11,396 nt of DNA. Source: Saccoglossus kowalevskii (lineage: Eukaryota; Hemichordata; Enteropneusta; Harrimaniidae). Shown here piece after piece: positions 7,850 through 11,396 of this stretch. The position numbers and the translations under genes were made by a program. The notes below the pieces were generated by a model. The model was given only the letters and a program-made list of their open reading frames with translations. It searched no databases and was not told the origin of the DNA. The DNA lies in the NCBI RefSeq assembly GCF_000003605.2, contig NW_003146284.1:72659-84054 (forward strand), read 5' to 3'. How positions within the stretch are numbered: the stretch's first letter is position 1; every line of letters starts with the position of its first letter.

Positions 7850-8121
7850 CGTAGGCGATTTTGGCCCGATCGTCAACAAAACATCACCCGTCTCTAGGGC
7901 AAGCGACTGGAAAAAGATACCCGTGTTCGGTCGAATCGTTGGGAAAAAACGTCACTCCTGGAATAACTACACAAAATAACTACCTAAACTTGAACCATTC
8001 AAGCCACAATATAAACAAAAAAATCATATATGACTTTCGTTGCGTTTGGCAATGATAAACTCACCGAAAAGCCGTGTGTTTGCCGATCATTTTCATCGCT
8101 AACATCGGTATAATCCGCCAT
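7850..8121 (-). CDS. Probable first coding exons of a minus-strand gene
   Basis: ATG at 8121-8119 opens MADYTDVSDENDRQTHGFS and ends exactly on a codon at 8065, followed by the perfect donor GTGAGT (8064-8059). A candidate second exon follows a strong acceptor (CTTTTTCCAG, ending at 7907). It runs 7906-7850 as SLALETGDVLLTIGPKSPT and ends at a weaker donor, ACG|GTATTG; if that donor is not used the frame stops three codons past KSPT. Both exons are 57 bases and in phase 0, and the intron between them would be 158 bp. The start lies in a G+C-richer, CpG-bearing block with CCAAT and a YY1-like AAAATGGCGG over the start codon. I do not recognise the protein. Exon 1 is fairly convincing, exon 2 less so, and later exons were not found. 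Confidence 0.45.
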
Positions 8122-8240
8122 TTTATTGGAGTGTGTTTGTGACCCGACTCTGACCGGTGTACGTCATCAGGTGCGCTTTGGAATGAGGTCTATGATTCGT
8201 TGACTTAAAACCAGTCGGAAGAGGTCGCGTTGAAATCTCG
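8122..8240 (-). promoter_or_regulatory. Promoter-like block for the minus-strand gene at 8121
   Basis: On the minus strand this holds GATGACGTAC (CRE-like half site at 8166-8161) and a CCAAT at 8129-8125. The YY1-like AAAATGGCGG (8124-8115) overlaps the start codon. Several CpG steps occur, scarce elsewhere in the window. No TATA box is evident. The transcription start is not defined. Confidence 0.4.
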
Positions 8241-8584
8241 TTACATAGTTATTGGTTCAGATGTATGTGGCGATGGTTAAAAATATACCGAATAACAAGT
8301 ACTAACAAAAAGCATAAAAAATACAAAATAATAAAAAAAATAGTAAAAGTGAAATAAATATATGATATAAAACGCCGTACAATACATCAGATTTTAATCA
8401 GATTGTATATCAACTAACTTCGCTGCAAAATCATTGTTCATGGTAAGTATAACTCTACACATAATAAATAAATTGGTTGTAAACTTTAAAAACTTTTTTT
8501 CATAAATTTCAAACCTGCAGATGGTGTGTTAGAATTACACATCAATTTGTTCTCAAACACACACAAAAACTGTATGATTAAAAC
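8241..8584. other. A+T-rich intergenic stretch, no gene seen
   Basis: Only short A-rich runs and unremarkable ORFs were seen. Confidence 0.45.
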
Positions 8585-8608
8585 TATATATATATATATA
8601 TATATATA
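8585..8608. repeat. (TA)12 microsatellite
   Basis: Twelve uninterrupted TA steps. It lies about 120 bases downstream (minus sense) of the hammerhead ribozyme and may mark the insertion site or terminus of the element carrying it. Confidence 0.95.
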
Positions 8609-8727
8609 GTGTAGATTAATATATATCGAAAGTCGATTATTCCAAAACAAAAGTGCTAAATACAAAGTATATGTAGAGCGGATAAATACGGTAATAGAGA
8701 AATTAATACACAACTACATGAATATTG

Positions 8728-8780
8728 AAACTCGACAGCACTGTTTCGTAAGATACAAGTTCCTCACTCATCAGGAGCTT
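8728..8780 (-). ncRNA. Type I hammerhead ribozyme, probably from a Penelope-like element
   Basis: Minus strand, in order: stem I arm AAGCTC (8780-8775); core CTGATGA (8774-8768); stem II GTGAG (8767-8763), ten-base loop, CTTAC (8752-8748); core GAAA (8747-8744); short stem III CAG-TG-CTG (8743-8736); then TC (8735-8734); and stem I arm GAGTTT (8733-8728). Stem I has six pairs with one G-U, stem II five with one G-U. Stem III has three plus the A15.1-U16.1 pair. All invariant core positions are present, with C17 at 8734 as the cleavage residue. Minimal type I hammerheads with a very short stem III are known from Penelope-like retroelements. No reverse transcriptase or GIY-YIG frame is nearby, so this is probably a solo terminal remnant. 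Confidence 0.85.
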
Positions 8781-9290
8781 TATGCACTAAAGAAAACAAA
8801 AATCTGCACATAATATTAACAAAGTTAGCACAAGAAATAATGATCTAAGCTTGCCAGTCTGCCTAAAAAAATCAAGGTCGAGCACAAGAAATTGTTACAT
8901 ACTTGACCTAAAGTATTCAATCCATCATTACCTCCACTCGGCATGAACCATGGCAGGTAATTGTTGTATGCTTCACAACAAAAGCATGTAATCGATTTGA
9001 TATGTGTTCATTGCTAATCTCTAGCCCAATTGTTAGATATGTTATCACTATGACAAGTTTATTGTTATGTACTTCCAGGTCTTTTTAATCACTCTCTAAA
9101 TATTGCCAGCATGTGTTTAAATCAAAGAAAAAGATATACAAATGTGAAATATAAACAAATAAAATATTGTTTGATTTTCTATGATGTTATACACTGCAAT
9201 ACAAAAGTTGCATATTGTTTTCATCTAATATATGTTTGTTTAAAGGCTGCTGAAATCTTGTGACTTGTGACAGTATATGCAGTGTTTCTC
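8781..9290. other. Non-coding, possibly remnant of the hammerhead-bearing element
   Basis: This is the upstream side of the ribozyme on the minus strand. No reverse transcriptase motif and no long frame were found, so any element body is lost or was never present. The right boundary of the element cannot be placed. Confidence 0.35.
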
Positions 9291-9420
9291 TGACCATGGT
9301 GGTATTCGGAACAGTGGATGCGATGACGAGAGAGAAAGGTACGCTGTTTGTGGTCAAAATCAAGTCACGTGGCTTTCATTCTCAATGAGATCGTGACAGC
9401 CATTCGCGAAAAATCAAGTG
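9291..9420. other. Locally G+C-richer island of unknown role
   Basis: The plus strand has a 30-codon ORF at 9296-9388 (MVVFGTVDAMTREKGTLF onward) with a strong start context, GACCATGG. The palindrome CCATGG also opens a short minus-strand frame. An internal AAAG|GTACGC could act as a donor. Neither frame shows a recognisable domain. It could be an exon, an enhancer or a repeat. Confidence 0.2.
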
Positions 9421-10422
9421 TATTATCATGTTTTCATTACACATGTATTTTTGATTAAGCTTAGAGAACGACAAAGTATGGAGACACATAGTGGTGAGAA
9501 ATATAAACCGAGTTTAGGATCCAAGATGCATGTTTGAAACCCAATCATGTTGTACAAATCGTCATAACATTCGACAAACACAAAATAATTCATATCAAAG
9601 TTAAATCTGTCAAAAGCTTAGCAAAAAACACATAGTGAAAACAACTTCAAGTTTTTGGGTATCACGAAATATCACTCTATTCACAAAACACACAACTAAT
9701 TTAAAAAAAAATAATATTACACCATATCTCATGATGCATTTCCAGTTTTAAAATTTTAAATTCAGAGAACAATAAATGATGAGAATTCAACAGCTAAATA
9801 CACAATTTGTACTAAACTAAAATTTGAAACACACCAATGCATATTCAACTGTTGGGGACACACACACCAGAATCAAGCTATAAATGAATAATTTGTTATC
9901 CTCTAACAACAGTCACAATGTGAAATACAAGATTCACTTGACCAAAATATAGAAAAAAAAATTCTATTATCAAACATGTAGACAATTTGCACGAAATTGT
10001 AGGTATGTACTACAAATACATAAATTATCCACCAGTAATTATGTTTCAGATATGTTATGTACACAATTACTGATTGGTTTTAAATTACGAAAAATAGCTT
10101 ATAAAAAAAATTGTGACTCTTTTGGTTCAAATATTCATTCCAACATTATTGGCTGGTCTTGAAAGTTGTATAAAATATTGAAGGTGTAGAAAATCATTAC
10201 TATATATATAGATAGAAATCTTCAGCACTCCCTGTGAATCATTCAAACATAAGGTAAATTATATTGTTAGTTATCATGCTTAATGATTTTACTCAAACCA
10301 AGCTGAACACAATCTTTGAATTATCTTATGCAGAACAGTGTAGGCCTAGTGTTATACAGTTCTATTTTATGTCATTACATGTAGAATTTGTTTGCATGAC
10401 ACAAGTGCTTCTAAAACATAAT
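9421..10422. other. A+T-rich, probably 3' UTR and intergenic DNA of the right-hand gene
   Basis: Follows the stop codon of the minus-strand gene ending at 10423. No long ORF and no RNA gene were seen. I found no AATAAA in the right direction close to the stop; the nearest I noted is at about 9063-9058, so the 3' end is unresolved. Confidence 0.4.
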
Positions 10423-11396
10423 CTAATCTAATTCACTGTAGGAGCTTGAAGTGGATGAACTGCTTGACTTGCGTCTTTTCGAATATTGAGTATCTCCTTT
10501 TTTCAAACTCTTTTCCATTATTGCATCACTCCCAGCAAGAGCTTTGTCAATGCTGCTTTGTTCAATTGATGAGCTTGTTTGCAATTCTAGATTTACATCA
10601 TCAGATACAATCGTACTATCTAAGTATTTAGCCTCCGTTTTCGGACCATGAACTTCAGTGACTGGATTAACTTCATGTTCAATGGACTTATTGTTTTTTT
10701 CACCAGCTACATCTTGTTCTTCAAGAGATTCTTTTTGCGCATTTGATTTTCCAGAATTCCTTTCACCATCTACTGATTCCACATCACTATTTGGTGAATT
10801 TGAACGGCAAGATTTAAAACTGTCTAAGGAACTGCTAGAAGAACTGTTTTTTCTGCAAAATCTTTCATTTGCTCTTTCCTCATCCATGCTTGTGCCTGAG
10901 TCAGATTCTTTGCCCAAATGAGGTGTTGCAGCTAATATTATGTCGCTATCAACAACAATTACTTCTTCAGTTGATGTGGTTTCATCACCTCCACCAGTTT
11001 CTTGTTCTGGTGCTTCAGTAATAGTTTTTTCTTCAACAATTGTTTCTGTAGGTTCAGGTTCAACCACTTCAGCATTATCACTGGGCTCATCTTCTTCCAG
11101 TTCTGGTTTCACTTCTTCAGTGTCACTGAGTTTACCTGAGACATCATCCTCACTTCCATCATCTGGTTTAACCTTATCTTCAGTTGTGTCATTGGTTTTA
11201 TCATCCGGTTTAACCTCATATTCAACTGACTCACTGGCGTTATCATCTGATTTAACCTCATCTTCAACAGTCTCACTGGTCTTTTCATCAGCTACATCTT
11301 GTTCTTCGGGTGTTTCTAGTTCTTTTGTTGGTTTTCTTGAATCCTTATCATCATCTGTTGACTCCTCATCACTGCTTGATGAGCTGGAATGAGAAA
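10423..11396 (-). CDS. C-terminal part of an acidic, serine-rich, repeat-bearing protein
   Basis: The minus strand is open from the right edge (first full codon ending at 11392) to TAG at 10425-10423: 323 codons, with no start needed inside the window. An acceptor-like TTTCTCATTCCAG lies right at the edge (11396-11384), so an exon may begin at 11383. The protein is dominated by Glu, Asp, Ser and Thr and is almost certainly disordered. It opens with a Ser run before DEESTDDD, then three 14-residue repeats (11284-11159). Next come a long Glu/Thr part, NSSSSSSLDSF in the middle, and a basic Ser tail KRRKSSSSSTSSSYSELD. EEQDVA(D/G)EK occurs twice (11307-11281 and 10724-10698). The KRRK and Ser clusters suggest phosphorylation and possibly a nuclear site, which is inference. 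I do not recognise the family. Confidence 0.7.
   Translation of the reverse strand, partial: SHSSSSSSDEESTDDDKDSRKPTKELETPEEQDVADEKTSETVEDEVKSDDNASESVEYEVKPDDKTNDTTEDKVKPDDGSEDDVSGKLSDTEEVKPELEEDEPSDNAEVVEPEPTETIVEEKTITEAPEQETGGGDETTSTEEVIVVDSDIILAATPHLGKESDSGTSMDEERANERFCRKNSSSSSSLDSFKSCRSNSPNSDVESVDGERNSGKSNAQKESLEEQDVAGEKNNKSIEHEVNPVTEVHGPKTEAKYLDSTIVSDDVNLELQTSSSIEQSSIDKALAGSDAIMEKSLKKGDTQYSKRRKSSSSSTSSSYSELD
11159..11284 (-). repeat. Three-copy 42-bp coding minisatellite
   Basis: Units start at 11159, 11201 and 11243 on the plus strand, each 42 bases, so the frame is kept. They encode KTSETVEDEVKSDD, NASESVEYEVKPDD and KTNDTTEDKVKPDD. A decayed fourth unit (SDTEEVKPE) follows at about 11129-11103. 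The repeat probably varies in copy number between individuals. Confidence 0.85.

Noticed and set aside
3370-8121. Joining the MADYTDVSDE exon directly to the copy-B coding exon
   Set aside because: The exon ends in phase 0, while 16 bases precede the copy-B ATG after the acceptor, so the frames do not join. Copy B also has its own paralogue-supported first exon.
8140-8175. Second CTGATGA on the minus strand near 8168, considered as another hammerhead
   Set aside because: No GAAA box after a pairable stem II and no matching stem I arm, so the match is chance.
8486-8713. Minus-strand 75-codon ORF
   Set aside because: Runs through the (TA)12 tract (Ile-Tyr repeats) and is not coding-like.
10446-11392. 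Plus-strand Ser-rich ORFs, the longest 150 codons
   Set aside because: Antisense of the acidic Glu/Asp/Thr-rich frame. Repeated Ser/Val/Thr arises from reversed acidic codons and the 42-bp repeat.
1-11396. tRNA, rRNA, CRISPR array or bacterial-type operon
   Set aside because: No tRNA arm pattern, rRNA-like sequence, spaced direct-repeat array or close-packed gene set was found on either strand.

Overview
The window looks like nuclear DNA of an animal, most likely a marine or other aquatic invertebrate. The species cannot be read from the sequence. The reasons are an A+T-rich background with low gene density, coding stretches interrupted by GT-AG introns with pyrimidine-tract acceptors, low-complexity acidic/serine-rich proteins, and a hammerhead ribozyme of the kind carried by Penelope-like retroelements. 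There are no bacterial operons, ribosome-binding sites or CRISPR arrays. Every well-supported gene reads on the minus strand, so the window runs from gene ends on the left to gene starts on the right.

Left part (1-4733): two tandem paralogous genes for a coiled-coil protein. Copy B (2208-4302) is the fuller one. A non-coding first exon is followed by an intron of about 890 bp and a long coding exon. The predicted protein has a possible N-myristoylation/palmitoylation signal, a basic stretch, a long acidic disordered region and a C-terminal coiled coil. Its reading frame is broken by one surplus base near 2475-2480, and the C-terminal coiled coil lies in the next frame. Copy A (1 to about 916, running off the left edge) keeps an unbroken frame through the same coiled coil. 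It has a matching first exon and donor, but its N-terminal half is lost or decayed. Short degenerate repeats containing GCGCCCTC lie upstream of both copies, and upstream of copy A one is tandemly duplicated with a period of about 145 bp. A possible MITE remnant sits just 3' of copy B.

Middle part (4734-8240): mostly non-coding. It holds a possible dispersed repeat (5413-5565), an (ATTTT)n microsatellite (6391-6435), a cluster of three CCAAT boxes next to ambiguous small ORFs on both strands (6553-7006), and a CpG-bearing promoter-like block. From that block a probable first coding exon reads leftward (8065-8121, starting MADYTDVSDE), with a possible second exon at 7850-7906.

Right part (8241-11396): non-coding DNA with a (TA)12 tract and, at 8728-8780 on the minus strand, a complete hammerhead ribozyme core. 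This is probably a remnant of a Penelope-like element. The window ends in the last 323 codons of an acidic, serine-rich, probably disordered protein (10423-11394, minus) that carries a 42-bp coding minisatellite.

I see no evidence that the genes form a pathway. The most notable items are the hammerhead ribozyme, the tandem paralogue pair with one frameshifted and one N-terminally decayed member, and the possible dual-acylation signal of copy B. Alignments, codon counts and splice sites were worked out by hand, without database searches or expression data.
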